Positions 8,644 through 18,397 of a DNA stretch of 64,000 nt are shown one piece after another. The position numbers and the translations under genes are program-made. Location: contig NZ_WIAY01000001.1 in assembly GCF_009467805.1 (NCBI RefSeq), positions 1,182,982 through 1,246,981 of the forward strand, read 5' to 3'. Position 1 is the first letter of the stretch, and each line of letters starts with the position of its first letter. The notes beneath the pieces are model-generated. The model was not told where the DNA came from. It did no database searches and was given only the letters and a program-made list of their open reading frames with translations. Source of the stretch: Stenotrophomonas nematodicola. GTDB lineage: Bacteria; Pseudomonadota; Gammaproteobacteria; Xanthomonadales; Xanthomonadaceae.

Positions 8644-9824
8644 GTCCCGACATGCCCACTCCCCCGCCACGCGACGACAGCACGCCCGAGAACGTGAATC
8701 CAGCGCCGCCGACCGATGCTGCCCCGACCGGCACGCCCGCCGCGGCGACACCGTCGGGCGTGCCCAAGTACCTCAAACCCAGCACGCGCAGCGTCGTGAT
8801 CATGATCGTGATTGCCCTGCTCGGCATCGCATTGATCCTGCGTGCATGGTCGTTGTGGCCGTTCGACAGCACCCGTGTCAGCACCGACAACGCCTACGTG
8901 CGCGGCCAGATCACCGTGCTCGCGCCGCAGGTGAACGGCTATGTCACCGAGGTGCTGGTCAAGGACTTCCAGTACGTGCGCAAGGGCGATGCACTGGTGC
9001 GCATCGATGACCGCATCTACAAGGAAAAAGTGGCCCAGGCCCAGGCCGATCTGGACAGCGCGCTGGCCGCGCTGGCCAATTCCGACCAGACCCAGGCACA
9101 GAACCGCGCGCAGATCGCCGCCGCGCAGGCCAACCTTGCCGCCGGCCAGAGCGAGCTGTCGCGATCGCGCAACGAACTCAAGCGCTATGAGGAGCTGGCA
9201 GCCCAGCAGCTGGTCGCGCTCAACGACCGTGACAAGTTCCGTACCGGCGCGCAGTCCGCACAATCGGCCGTACTGCAGTCGCAGGCGCAGATCCGCATCG
9301 CCGAGGAAACCCTCACCTCCACCCGGGTGGCCCGAAAGGGCCTGGAAGCCCGCGTGGAGACCGCGCGGGCACAGCTCGCGCTGGCCCGCATCGACCTGGC
9401 CAATACGGTCATCCACGCGCCACGCGATGGGCAGATCAGCGAAGCGTCGGTCCGCCTGGGTCAGTACGTCACCGCTGGCTCGCAGCTGCTGTTCCTGGTC
9501 CCCGATGCGTTGTGGGTGGTGGCCAACTTCAAGGAAGGCCAGACCTGGAAAATGCGCATCGGCCAACCGGCCACCTTCTCGGTGGATGCCTTCGACGGCC
9601 AGCGGCTGCACGGCCATATCGAACAGATCGCCCCGGCCACCGGCTCGGAGTTCAGCGTGCTGCGCCCGGACAACGCCAGCGGCAACTTCACCAAGGTCGT
9701 GCAGCGCCTGCCGATCCGTATCGCCATCGATCCCGACCAGCCACTGGCCAGGCGATTGCGCCCGGGCATGTCGGTGGTGGTGCGGGTGGAGACGGCCGAT
9801 GCCGGGGCAGATCCCGGCAGGTAA
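8640..9824 (+). CDS. HlyD/EmrA-family periplasmic adaptor of the MFS pump
   Basis: A 394-residue membrane fusion protein. A Pro/Thr-rich cytoplasmic tail of about 45 residues precedes one membrane helix (SVVIMIVIALLGIALILRAW). The half-motif VSTDNAYVRGQITVLAPQV starts the lipoyl/beta-barrel part, and a long alpha-hairpin (about residues 125-240) follows. The start at 8640 overlaps the MFS stop by 4 bases. It links the inner-membrane pump to an outer-membrane channel, which is not encoded in this operon; a TolC homologue from elsewhere would be needed. Confidence 0.9.
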   Translation: MSPDMPTPPPRDDSTPENVNPAPPTDAAPTGTPAAATPSGVPKYLKPSTRSVVIMIVIALLGIALILRAWSLWPFDSTRVSTDNAYVRGQITVLAPQVNGYVTEVLVKDFQYVRKGDALVRIDDRIYKEKVAQAQADLDSALAALANSDQTQAQNRAQIAAAQANLAAGQSELSRSRNELKRYEELAAQQLVALNDRDKFRTGAQSAQSAVLQSQAQIRIAEETLTSTRVARKGLEARVETARAQLALARIDLANTVIHAPRDGQISEASVRLGQYVTAGSQLLFLVPDALWVVANFKEGQTWKMRIGQPATFSVDAFDGQRLHGHIEQIAPATGSEFSVLRPDNASGNFTKVVQRLPIRIAIDPDQPLARRLRPGMSVVVRVETADAGADPGR

Positions 9825-9887
9825 GCCGCCTCATGCAGAAATCCGCGCGTCTGCCGGATGGATGCCCCGCCAGCACCGGGTGCGGCG

Positions 9888-10373
9888 TTACCCCGCGCAG
9901 CGCGCGCAGAGCCCGTGTACTTCCAGGGTCTGCGCCTGCGGCTGGAAGCCCAGCTCCTTGGCGCGCTTTTCCAGCTGGCTGACGATCTCGCGGTCTTCCA
10001 GTTCCACTGCGCTGTGGCAGCTGTTGCAGATCAGGAACGGCACCGAGTGCTGCGCACTGCTCGGGTGGTGGCACGCCACGAAGGCGTTGACCGACTCGAG
10101 CTTGTGCACAAAGCCGTTGGCCATCAGGAAGTCCAGCGCCCGATACACGGTGGGCGGGGCGTCAGCGCCCACGCCCTTGCCGTTGCGCACCCACTCCAGC
10201 AGTTCGTAGGCCTTGACCGGTTTTCCGGCCTCGGCGATCAGACGCAGCACATTGGCGCGGATGGGCGTCAGGCGCAGTCCGCGCTCGATGCACACGCGTT
10301 CGACCACCTTCACGAAGTCCGAGGCATCGTGAACATGGTGGTGCGGGGCGGTACAAGCGGTCTTGGCGGACAT
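9888..10373 (-). CDS. zur: zinc uptake regulator, Fur family
   Basis: A 161-residue Fur-family metalloregulator: N-terminal His-rich stretch (HHHVH), winged helix (LTPIRANVLRLI ... PPTVYRALDFLMANGFVHKLES, in two parts), then a dimerisation domain with two CxxC pairs (CNSC and CARC) for structural zinc. The ACHHPSSAQHSVPFLICNSC arrangement and short C-terminus favour Zur over Fur. It should repress zinc import genes such as the receptor at 3957. In Xanthomonas, Zur is reported to activate a zinc exporter as well, relevant to the CDF gene at 27920. Convergent with the HlyD gene. Confidence 0.88.
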   Translation of the reverse strand: MSAKTACTAPHHHVHDASDFVKVVERVCIERGLRLTPIRANVLRLIAEAGKPVKAYELLEWVRNGKGVGADAPPTVYRALDFLMANGFVHKLESVNAFVACHHPSSAQHSVPFLICNSCHSAVELEDREIVSQLEKRAKELGFQPQAQTLEVHGLCARCAG

Positions 10374-10389
10374 GCGCGGTCTCCGGTTA

Positions 10390-11793
10390 TCAGGCCGACG
10401 GTACTTTAGTGAGTGCGACGTCGATGCGTTTCAAGGCCTCTTCACGCCCGGCCAGGAACACGGTCTGGGAAATGTCGGGGCTGACCTGGGTACCGGTGAT
10501 GGCCACGCGCAGCGGCTGGGCGACCTTGCCCATGCCGATCTCCAGCGCGATGGCCACGTCGTGCAGGGCGGCCGAAACGCTGTCGACCGTCCACTCGCCG
10601 GCTGCGGCGAGCAGCTCGCGGGCCTTGCCCAGCGGCAGTTCCGCGCCCGGCTTGAAGTGCTTGGTCACCGCCGCCTCGTCGTAGTCGGTCAGCGGCTGGT
10701 ACCAGACCACGGCCTTCTCGGCCATTTCCTTCAGCGTCTGCACGCGGTCGCGCAGGGCCACCACGACGTCGGCCGGGGCCGGGCCTGCCGCCAGGTCCAG
10801 GCCCAGCTTGTTCAGCTGGTAGACCAGGTGCGGTGCGATATCGGCCGGGTCAACGGTCTTCAGGAAGTGCTGGTTGACCCAGCCCAGCTTGGCCATGTCC
10901 AGGCGCGCGGCCTTGGAGTTGCAGTGGGTCACGTCGAACAGGTCGATCAGCTCCTGGCGGGTGAACAGCTCCTGGTCGCCGTGCGACCAGCCCAGCCGGG
11001 CCAGATAGCTCAGCAGTGCATCGGGCAGGTAGCCGGCATCCTTGTACTGCATCACGTCGGCCGCGCCGGTGCGCTTGGACAGCTTGGCGCCCTGCTCGTC
11101 CAGGATCATCGGCATGTGGCCGAACTTCGGCACCGGCGCGCCGATCCCTTCGTACAGATTGATCTGCCGCGGAGTGTTGTTGATGTGGTCGTCGCCGCGG
11201 ATGACCTCGCTGATGCGCATGTCCCAGTCGTCCACCACCACCGCGAAGTTGTAGGTGGGGAAGCCATCCGGACGGAAGATCACCATGTCGTCGAGTTCAC
11301 TGTTGGCGATCTCGATGCGCCCCTTGATCAGGTCGTCGAACACCACCGTGCCGTCGAGCGGATTCTTGAAGCGGATCACGCGATTGGGGTCGTCGCGGTA
11401 CGGCAGGCCCAGCTCACGCGCGGCGCCGTTGTAACGCGGCTTCTCCTGGCGGGCCATCGCGGCCTCGCGCATCGCATCCAGCTCTTCCTTGGTCTCGTAG
11501 GCGTAATAGGCTTTTCCGTCGGCAACCAGCTGTTCGGCCACCGCCTTGTAACGGGCGACGCGGTCGGTCTGGTAGATCGGACCTTCGTCGTAGCCCAGAC
11601 CCAGCCAGTCCATCGCCTCCAGGATTGCGTCGATGGCGCCCTGGGTGCTGCGTTCGCGGTCGGTGTCCTCGATGCGCAGCACAAACTCGCCGCCCCGGTG
11701 ACGGGCTTCCAGCCAGCAGTACAACGCGGTGCGGGCACCACCGATATGCAGGTAACCGGTGGGACTGGGGGCAAAGCGGGTGCGGCAGATCAT
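10390..11793 (-). CDS. gltX: glutamate--tRNA ligase
   Basis: A 467-residue class I aminoacyl-tRNA synthetase that charges tRNA-Glu. The HIGH-type motif is HIGGARTA near residue 15 and the KMSKS-type motif is KLSKRTGA. The all-helical anticodon-binding domain fills the C-terminal third. The start [13 protein letters not shown] is the usual family N-terminus; an upstream in-frame ATG would add 23 residues with no family similarity. Its start lies divergent from the hypothetical gene at 11951, and it ends just before zur. Confidence 0.97.
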   Translation of the reverse strand: MICRTRFAPSPTGYLHIGGARTALYCWLEARHRGGEFVLRIEDTDRERSTQGAIDAILEAMDWLGLGYDEGPIYQTDRVARYKAVAEQLVADGKAYYAYETKEELDAMREAAMARQEKPRYNGAARELGLPYRDDPNRVIRFKNPLDGTVVFDDLIKGRIEIANSELDDMVIFRPDGFPTYNFAVVVDDWDMRISEVIRGDDHINNTPRQINLYEGIGAPVPKFGHMPMILDEQGAKLSKRTGAADVMQYKDAGYLPDALLSYLARLGWSHGDQELFTRQELIDLFDVTHCNSKAARLDMAKLGWVNQHFLKTVDPADIAPHLVYQLNKLGLDLAAGPAPADVVVALRDRVQTLKEMAEKAVVWYQPLTDYDEAAVTKHFKPGAELPLGKARELLAAAGEWTVDSVSAALHDVAIALEIGMGKVAQPLRVAITGTQVSPDISQTVFLAGREEALKRIDVALTKVPSA

Positions 11794-11950
11794 GGAGGGC
11801 TCGGGGAACGGGAATCCCGGCAATTTTACCCGCCTGCGGCCGCACATGCGAAAACCGGCCAATTCCTAAAGATTTCCAGGGCGCGCCCTGCTTTCATGGC
11901 TGCGCGGTGGCACGCCCACCGTCCTGCAACCCGCACTGCCGGAGGTTTCC

Positions 11951-12580
11951 ATGCACCATCCCGCTCGCCCCCGCGCCCCCGTCCTGCATGTTGCCGCGCC
12001 CGCCAGCGCGCTGGTGCTCGCACTGGGGGTGGCGGTGATGGCAGTGGTCAGCTGGCCGGAGGTTCCCGCCCCGCCCGGCCCGGTGATGCCGCGGGTCCAG
12101 GCGACGCGCCTGGCCCCCTGGATCACCCGCATGCTGGAGCCGACGCTGCGGTCCCGCCGGATGACCGGGCCACCCGGCCAGGTCGACACCCCGCTGCGTG
12201 CGCTGGGCGGACTGCTGTCCGACGACACCGCGTTCCATGCCCTCCTGGACGAATGGCGAGGGCGCCAGGACAGTCCTGATCCACGCACCATAATGCGGCT
12301 GCACCAAGGCCTGGACGGCTACCTTGCGACCCTGCTGCCCCCGCTGTCGCTGCACACCCTGGCCTGCGATGCGTCGTTGTGTCTGGCCGTCCTGTCCGGG
12401 CCCCACCGGACCCAGGACCTGCTGGCGCGGCAATTGATGGCGATCGAGCAGGACGGACACGCCCCCCTGCAGGCCGTGCACGTGCATGAACTGCCGGCCA
12501 GCAGCGATACCGGGCCACGCCAGTTCCGCCTGGCCCTGGCGCGCACGGCTGCGTCCTTCGGCACCGCCGCCACGCCATGA
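11951..12580 (+). CDS. hypothetical membrane-anchored protein
   Basis: 209 residues, not recognised. A hydrophobic segment at about residues 13-35 could be a signal anchor, and the rest would be periplasmic. Two cysteines in LACDASLC may form a disulfide. A good GGAGG ribosome site precedes the ATG, which supports a real gene. It lies between divergent gltX and the convergent M28 peptidase gene. Confidence 0.65.
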   Translation: MHHPARPRAPVLHVAAPASALVLALGVAVMAVVSWPEVPAPPGPVMPRVQATRLAPWITRMLEPTLRSRRMTGPPGQVDTPLRALGGLLSDDTAFHALLDEWRGRQDSPDPRTIMRLHQGLDGYLATLLPPLSLHTLACDASLCLAVLSGPHRTQDLLARQLMAIEQDGHAPLQAVHVHELPASSDTGPRQFRLALARTAASFGTAATP

Positions 12581-12598
12581 GCGGCAGGCAGCGCCGGA

Positions 12599-14215
12599 TC
12601 AGGGCGCGAGCAGCGGTTTGCGCGGCAGCTTTTCCTCGCGCATCGCGGCGTGGTAGACGAAGGACGCCACGATGGCCGCTGCCTGCTTGAGGTCCTCCGG
12701 CTCGGCGTGGTCCCAGGTATCCAGGTTGCTGTGATGGACGTTGGTGAAGTAGTCCAGGCGATCCTGGATGAACTGGAAACCGGGCAGGCCGACGCGGTCG
12801 AAGGCGATGTGATCGGTACTGCCGGTGTTGCGCGTGGCCACGGTGGTGGCACCGACATCGTGGAACGGTGCGAGCCAGGCCTCGAAGATCGGCACGGCCG
12901 CCAGGTTTTCCTGTGCGTAGATGCCACGGAAGCGGCCCGAGCCGTTGTCCATGTTGAAATACGCCGAGAACCGGTCGTAATCGCGCTGGCGCTGCAACGC
13001 CCCGGTCGGTTCGCGCATCGAGGCCGGCAGCGTCAGCTGCTGCGGGTCGGTCGGTTCGGGGTAACGGGCCAGGTGGCGCGACACATAGTCCTGCGAGCCC
13101 ACCAGCCCCTGCTCCTCACCGCTCCACAACGCCACCCGGATGGTGCGCTTGGGCTTGGCGCCCACCGCCTTGAGGATGCGCATGGCTTCCATCATCACCG
13201 CGACGCCGGCCGCGTTGTCGGCCGCACCGGTGCCGGTGTGCCACGAATCCAGGTGCGCGCCGAGCATCACGATCTCGTCGGCCTTGCTGCTGCCGCGGAT
13301 CTCGGCCAGCGTGTTGTAGCCGGGCTGGTCGGTGTCGTCGGTGAAACGTGCCTGGACGTCCACGCGCAGCTTCACCGGCTGCTTGTGGTCCAGCGCGCGC
13401 ACCAGCTGGTTGTAGTGCTCGGCCATCATCGCCAGTTCCGGCACGCCGACCGGCTCGCCGGCCTTGCGCGACCCTCCGCCGCCGACACGGATGATGCCGT
13501 TGTCCCAGCCGCTGATGCTGATGGTCGCCAGCACGCCCTGCTCGGCGAAGAAGGCGTTGGTGGCACGGGTCAGCGCCTGCTTTTCCAGATATTCCCTGGC
13601 CTTCCTGGCGCGGTCGGCCTTGGCGTCGGCCACGTCCTTGGGCACCGCGAACACCTGCAGTTCGGCCAGCCCGGCGTCATCGTGGCGGTGCGAGTCGGCG
13701 CTGCTGGCGCGTGCGTAATCGCGCGCATCGTTGAGCAGCAGGATCTTGCCGGCGAGCTTGCCCTTGTACTGGTCGAGGTCGGCGAGCTTCTTGATGTCGA
13801 CCTTGATCACCTCGCCTTCCACCGGACCACGCGTGCCGGGCGTCCACGCCTTCGGCAGCGCGTACAGCGGGGTCACCCGCGGGCTTAGCATCTCGACGTT
13901 GGCGTTGCTGAATTCCCAGCCGCGGCCGAACGCATCGAAGGCTTCGTCGTGCACGTTCTGCAGGCCCCAGTCCGTGAACCTGCTGCGGGTCCAGGCATTG
14001 GCCTCGGACATCGCCGGGGAGTTGGTCAGGCGCGGACCGATCTGTTCGGTGAGGTGGCTGAAGGTGGCCATCACCTGCGAGCGATGGAACGCCTCCTGCC
14101 GGATGCGGCTGACCATGTCCAGGTCCACCGGTTCCTTCGCCTGTGCACCAGCACCGCCACTCAACGCCAGGGCCAGGGCAAGCACGCCCCACTTCACCGC
14201 GTTCCGCTTGAACAT
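12599..14215 (-). CDS. secreted M28-family zinc metallopeptidase
   Basis: 538 residues with a clear signal peptide (VLALALALSGGAGAQA). The C-terminal half is a co-catalytic di-zinc peptidase of family M28: GAHLDSWHTGTGAADNAAG (zinc His and bridging Asp, about residue 318), WSGEEQGLVGS (catalytic and metal Glu, about 367) and STDHIAF (last His). The region between signal and catalytic domain is the size of a PA insert. Likely an exported aminopeptidase or carboxypeptidase. The start at 14215 was chosen because it begins at the signal peptide; an N-terminal extension exists in frame. Confidence 0.92.
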   Translation of the reverse strand: MFKRNAVKWGVLALALALSGGAGAQAKEPVDLDMVSRIRQEAFHRSQVMATFSHLTEQIGPRLTNSPAMSEANAWTRSRFTDWGLQNVHDEAFDAFGRGWEFSNANVEMLSPRVTPLYALPKAWTPGTRGPVEGEVIKVDIKKLADLDQYKGKLAGKILLLNDARDYARASSADSHRHDDAGLAELQVFAVPKDVADAKADRARKAREYLEKQALTRATNAFFAEQGVLATISISGWDNGIIRVGGGGSRKAGEPVGVPELAMMAEHYNQLVRALDHKQPVKLRVDVQARFTDDTDQPGYNTLAEIRGSSKADEIVMLGAHLDSWHTGTGAADNAAGVAVMMEAMRILKAVGAKPKRTIRVALWSGEEQGLVGSQDYVSRHLARYPEPTDPQQLTLPASMREPTGALQRQRDYDRFSAYFNMDNGSGRFRGIYAQENLAAVPIFEAWLAPFHDVGATTVATRNTGSTDHIAFDRVGLPGFQFIQDRLDYFTNVHHSNLDTWDHAEPEDLKQAAAIVASFVYHAAMREEKLPRKPLLAP

Positions 14216-14329
14216 GCTCCGCTTCAACTCGACCACCCTTCGTTGCACGGCACCCGCCGCGACAGGCGAGTCTAGCGGGCGGCATGCCCGCTGCCCGCGG
14301 GCCATGAGTCATGGTCGGCATCGCGACGC

Positions 14330-14767
14330 TCACGCGCGCCAGCCATACCAGAGCACCCCCTGGACCGGCATCAGGAGCAGCCAGCGACTGCGGTCGAGCG
14401 TGGCGGTGCCGTATACCGGCGTGTACTGCGGCCAGTCGGCCGGGAGCCCGTCGATACCCGCCTCCGCCAGCGCGGCCGCGCCCTCCTGCCACGGCCGGTA
14501 CGCGGCGCACCCTGCCCGCTGCGGCACGCTGCCGCGCGCCTGGCGCGCATCGCGCAGGAACGCCAGCCCCCGGGCGAGCACCGCGTCGCGGGTCTCGGCC
14601 GCGATCGAAAAGCGCATCAGGCCGGGCGCGACCCGCGCGCCCGGCAAGGCCTGCAGCGGGGAGGGCCAACCGTCGCCGGCGCCCTCCCCGGCCAGTACGG
14701 CACACCGTCCCAGTCGGGCCGGCAGGGCGCGGCTGGCGCGCTCCTGCAGACGGCGGGAAGTGATCAT
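14330..14767 (-). CDS. hypothetical protein downstream of creD
   Basis: 145 residues, not recognised; no clear catalytic motif. The C-terminus is aromatic and hydrophobic (RWLLLMPVQGVLWYGWRA). It starts 14 bases after the creD stop on the same strand, so it is probably the last gene of the creD transcript. Its job may relate to envelope stress, by location only. Confidence 0.6.
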   Translation of the reverse strand: MITSRRLQERASRALPARLGRCAVLAGEGAGDGWPSPLQALPGARVAPGLMRFSIAAETRDAVLARGLAFLRDARQARGSVPQRAGCAAYRPWQEGAAALAEAGIDGLPADWPQYTPVYGTATLDRSRWLLLMPVQGVLWYGWRA

Positions 14768-14781
14768 TGTCGTCTCCGTGC

Positions 14782-16101
14782 TTACTTGAGGCTGGCGCCC
14801 AGTTCGTACCAGTCCACGCGGCGGGTGATCCACATCGCCGAGGCGAGCACCGCAAACAGCAGCAGCGACCCCATCAGCAGCGCGTTGTTCTCCGAGATCA
14901 GCAGGCCGTACAGCGCGCCGTACAGCACACTGAGCATGGCGGCAAATCCCAGCCCGCGCTTCCAGCTGTGCAGCACCCCGGACAGATACACCGCCTGTAC
15001 GCCGATACAGGCCACTGCCGAGACCGCGTACGCCATCCAGAACGGAATGTGTTCGGACAGGCTCAGCAGGAGCAGGAAGAACACCGCCAGGCCCAGCCCC
15101 ACCATCAGATACTGCAACGGGTGGATGCGCAGATGCTTGATCAGTTCGAACAGGATGAAGCCCACGAAGGTCAGCACAATGAACAGGATGCCGTACTTGC
15201 TGGCACGATCGGCCTGCGTGTACACGTCCACCGGGTTGACCAGCTCCACGCTCACCGACTCAATCTCGGCATCGCCAGCGCTGCGCAGCTGCTGCTGCGC
15301 CCGCGACGCCAGCGAGGACACCGCCCACTGCGCGTCGAAGCCCTGTGCATCCACTTTGCGCTGGTTGGGCAGGAAACTGCCGCCGAACAGCGGGTGCGGC
15401 CACGGCGAGCGCAGCGCGATGCGGCTGTCGTCGCCCACCGGCACCACCGCCAGCGAGCGGCTGCCGTCAAGCACCAGCGACAGTTCCACCGTACTGGCCT
15501 TCAGCACGCCACCGCGGTTGTCGTCGAACGGAGCCAGATCCACGTGCAGGCCGGTGGCGATGTTGCGCACCGGACCCGGATCGGGCAACAGGTCCAGCGC
15601 CCGTCCATCCACGTGCAGCTGCGGCGAGCCGACCAGCCCGCGCACGTCGGCGATGCCCACGGTCAGGTACGGCGTGCCATATACGCGACCGTCCCTGGCG
15701 GGATAGTCGTCGTCGGCGAATTCAGCGGTGATGGTGGCGTTCCAGCTGTACACCGGCACCCGGAACAGGCCCACACGGCGCTCGTCCGGCTGCATCCGCC
15801 CGTCCACCTGCAGCTTGGACGGCATCTGCAGCCACTCGCCCTGCTCGACCTGCTTTTCCTTCTTCTTGGTACCCGCCGCGTCCACCACTTCGACCTCGCG
15901 GGTTTCGGTCCACGGCACCACGCGGATCGGACCGGTCAACGTCTGCGCGCCAGCCCGGCTCTGCGCGACACGCTGGTAGGCCTCGTTGCGATACGCCTCG
16001 CGTTCGTTGATCACGCCTTTGATCAGCGCCAGGGGAATCAGCAGCACCAGGATCAGCCCGCCGACAATGGCGAACCGCAACAGCATCTTCAGGGATTTCA
16101 T
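14782..16101 (-). CDS. creD: inner-membrane protein CreD
   Basis: 439 residues: one N-terminal membrane helix, a large periplasmic domain, then about five C-terminal helices ending in MWITRRVDWYELG, the CreD pattern. creD is the strongest target of the CreBC system in E. coli and its relatives (BlrD in Aeromonas) and affects envelope integrity and beta-lactam response. The start is set at MKSLKMLLRF (16101); the upstream in-frame extension would overlap the regulatory site. A cre-tag lies 65 bases upstream, between creC and creD, so creD can be transcribed separately. Confidence 0.92.
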   Translation of the reverse strand: MKSLKMLLRFAIVGGLILVLLIPLALIKGVINEREAYRNEAYQRVAQSRAGAQTLTGPIRVVPWTETREVEVVDAAGTKKKEKQVEQGEWLQMPSKLQVDGRMQPDERRVGLFRVPVYSWNATITAEFADDDYPARDGRVYGTPYLTVGIADVRGLVGSPQLHVDGRALDLLPDPGPVRNIATGLHVDLAPFDDNRGGVLKASTVELSLVLDGSRSLAVVPVGDDSRIALRSPWPHPLFGGSFLPNQRKVDAQGFDAQWAVSSLASRAQQQLRSAGDAEIESVSVELVNPVDVYTQADRASKYGILFIVLTFVGFILFELIKHLRIHPLQYLMVGLGLAVFFLLLLSLSEHIPFWMAYAVSAVACIGVQAVYLSGVLHSWKRGLGFAAMLSVLYGALYGLLISENNALLMGSLLLFAVLASAMWITRRVDWYELGASLK

Positions 16102-16165
16102 CGCCCGTCCTCGGTTGGGAGGACGCCAGCGTCGCGCACGCCGATGTGCGGGGTTTGTGCTGAAT

Positions 16166-16181
16166 TTGAAGTCTGTGTGAA
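16166..16181 (-). promoter_or_regulatory. cre-tag (CreB binding site) upstream of creD
   Basis: The minus strand reads TTCAC-ACAGAC-TTCAA. The CreB/BlrA recognition tag is TTCAC-N6-TTCAC, so 9 of 10 defined bases match with correct spacing. It overlies no coding sequence and sits in the 92-base creC-creD gap. Confidence 0.7.
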
Positions 16182-16193
16182 GTCCCGGCGCGC

Positions 16194-17654
16194 TCAGCGC
16201 CGGGCGGGAGCTGACGGTGGCCGCAACGGCAACCACAACTCGGCCCGCGCGCCGCCCTCGGCACGGTTGCGCAGCCGCGCGCGGCCGCCATGCAGGCGCG
16301 CCACCTCCTGCACGAACGACAGGCCGAGCCCGGAACTGCGCTGGCCGGTCGCCGGCCGCGCCAACGAATAGAAGCGTTCGAACACGCGCTCGAGGGCGTA
16401 CTCGGGCACGCCACTGCCGGCGTCGTCCACCTGCAGCGCGACGCCGCCGTCAGCCGGGCTTGCGCGCAGCACGATACGGCTGCCGGGCGGCGCGAAGGCC
16501 ACGGCGTTTTCCAGCAGGTTGTTCACTGCCTGCCGCAGCAGGTAGCGATCGCCCTGCAGGTCCGGTCCGCCTGGGGCGTCCACGTCGATCGTCACCCCCG
16601 CCGCCTGCGCGCTGACGGCCACCGCATCGGCGGCGGCCCGCAGCAGCGGCGCCAGGGCGATGCGCTCCTGCTTCTGCAGCCAGCCGTACTGCTCCACCTC
16701 GGCCAGCGCCAGCAGCTTGTCGATGGTTTCGGTGAGGCGCTGCGCCTGGCCCTGGATGCTGCGTGCGAAGTGCTCGCGGTCGGGGTCGGGCAACGGCTCC
16801 TGCAACAGCTCGGCCGCACCGCGGATGGCCGCCAGCGGGCTCTTCATTTCGTGGGTCAGCGATTGCACGTACTGCTCCACGTAGGCCTTGCCTTCCAGCT
16901 TGCGGCGCATGGTTTCCAGCGCCTGACCGAGGTCGCCGATCTCGTCGCGGCGTGGCTTCGGCGGCGGCACCGGCTCGCCTGCGCTCACCGCTTTGGCGTA
17001 GCGGTTGAGGCGGTTGACGCCGTGCATCAGCCAGGCCGTCATCAGCAGGCCGATCAGTGCGGACAACCCGATCAGCCACGCCCCGCGCTTGACGATCGCG
17101 CGCTGGCTGGCGGCGATGAACGGGTCGATGCTGCGGTTGGGCTGGGCCAGACTGAGCACCCCGATGAGCGTGCGCCCATCGGCCGGGTCCAGGATCGGCG
17201 CGGCCACATGCATCACCGAATGGGTGTCATCGCCCGGTGTCTCCGGGCTGGAGCGTGCGCCGTACTCGCCGCGCAGCGTGCGGTAGACATCGTTCCAGCG
17301 CGAGTTGTCGCGGCCGACGTCACGGCCCCGGGAGTCGTAGACCACGATGCCCTTGGCGTCGGTGATGGTCACCTGGTAGTCCAGCGTGCGTTTGGGAAAG
17401 CGCCACACCATCGCCTTGGGATCGCGCTGTTGTGCGCGCGCCAGATTGGCCACGAAGGTGCCGTTGCGCAGGGTGCCCGCCTTGAGATCGGCCGCCGCCA
17501 TTTCCGCCAGCACGTTGGCCGCATCGACCAGGGTCGACTCCATCGCCTGGCGTACGCCCGGCTTCACTTCATTGACGAAGATGCGCATCACAAAGAACGC
17601 GGCGATGCCCACGATCAGGAAGAAGCCCAGGAACAGTTTGAGACCCAGGCGCAC
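16194..17654 (-). CDS. creC: sensor histidine kinase CreC
   Basis: 486 residues, GTG start. Two membrane helices (about residues 8-25 and 190-207) flank a periplasmic sensor domain; a HAMP linker follows. The phospho-acceptor is in SLTHEMKSPLAAIRGAAELL (His near 268). The ATPase domain has NNLLENAV, DAGSGVPE and SSGLGLSFV. It phosphorylates CreB, encoded 2 bases upstream. In Stenotrophomonas-like bacteria this pair links envelope or cell-wall stress to creD and beta-lactam tolerance; that phenotype is literature knowledge, not visible here. Confidence 0.93.
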   Translation of the reverse strand: MRLGLKLFLGFFLIVGIAAFFVMRIFVNEVKPGVRQAMESTLVDAANVLAEMAAADLKAGTLRNGTFVANLARAQQRDPKAMVWRFPKRTLDYQVTITDAKGIVVYDSRGRDVGRDNSRWNDVYRTLRGEYGARSSPETPGDDTHSVMHVAAPILDPADGRTLIGVLSLAQPNRSIDPFIAASQRAIVKRGAWLIGLSALIGLLMTAWLMHGVNRLNRYAKAVSAGEPVPPPKPRRDEIGDLGQALETMRRKLEGKAYVEQYVQSLTHEMKSPLAAIRGAAELLQEPLPDPDREHFARSIQGQAQRLTETIDKLLALAEVEQYGWLQKQERIALAPLLRAAADAVAVSAQAAGVTIDVDAPGGPDLQGDRYLLRQAVNNLLENAVAFAPPGSRIVLRASPADGGVALQVDDAGSGVPEYALERVFERFYSLARPATGQRSSGLGLSFVQEVARLHGGRARLRNRAEGGARAELWLPLRPPSAPARR

Positions 17655-17656
17655 CG

Positions 17657-18352
17657 TTACGCCTCCAGCGCGTAGCCCAGCCCGCGATGGGTGCGGATCG
17701 GGTCGGGATCGGCACCTGCGGCGCGCAGCTTGGCGCGCAGGGTCTTCACGTGGGTGTCGACCGTGCGGTCGGCGCTGTCGGCATCGCTGTCCCAGCCGCG
17801 GTCCATCAGCTGGGCCCGGCTGAGAATCGCCCCCGGGCGCTGAAGCAGCGCGGCCATCAGGGCGTATTCGTAACGGGTCAGGTCCAGCAGCTGCTCGCCG
17901 AAACGGATCCGGCGGCCCTCGCGGTCGATCGCGAAACGCCCGAGCTGCTGCCAGCCCGCGCTCTCGGGCGCGGCACTGCTGCCGGCCCGCCGCAGCCGCG
18001 CCCGCACCCGCGCCACCAGCTCGCGGGGCGAGAACGGCTTGGCCATGTAGTCGTCCGCCCCCAGCTCCAGGCCGAGCACCCGGTCGAATTCGTCGTTGCG
18101 GGCGGTCAGGAAGATCACCGGCACTTCGCTGAACGTGCGCAGGCTGCGGCAGACCTCGAACCCGCTCATGTCCGGCAGGCCCACATCCAAGACCACCAGA
18201 TCGTAGGCCTGCTGGCGCAACCGGGCCAGGGCGTCGTTGCCGAGCAGGCAGTGGCGGGCGGCGTAGCCCTCGCTGCGCAGCGCATACAGAACGGTCTCGG
18301 CGATGGCCGTTTCGTCCTCGACCACCAGGACGTTGTGCAGGGGGTGGCTCAT
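17657..18352 (-). CDS. creB: response regulator CreB, OmpR family
   Basis: 231 residues. The receiver domain has the acidic pair VVEDE, phospho-acceptor Asp in VVLDVGLPDMSG, and the Lys of MAKPFSPREL. The C-terminal OmpR-type winged helix ends RTVDTHVKTLRAKLR ... THRGLGYAL. The ATG at 18352 gives the family-typical N-terminus; a much longer in-frame extension overlaps rlmJ antisense and was rejected. First gene of the creBC operon, divergent from rlmJ by 45 bases. Confidence 0.94.
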   Translation of the reverse strand: MSHPLHNVLVVEDETAIAETVLYALRSEGYAARHCLLGNDALARLRQQAYDLVVLDVGLPDMSGFEVCRSLRTFSEVPVIFLTARNDEFDRVLGLELGADDYMAKPFSPRELVARVRARLRRAGSSAAPESAGWQQLGRFAIDREGRRIRFGEQLLDLTRYEYALMAALLQRPGAILSRAQLMDRGWDSDADSADRTVDTHVKTLRAKLRAAGADPDPIRTHRGLGYALEA

Positions 18353-18397
18353 CCGCCCAGCATAGCCGCTGGCGCCCCCGCCCCGTACACTGCCCCG

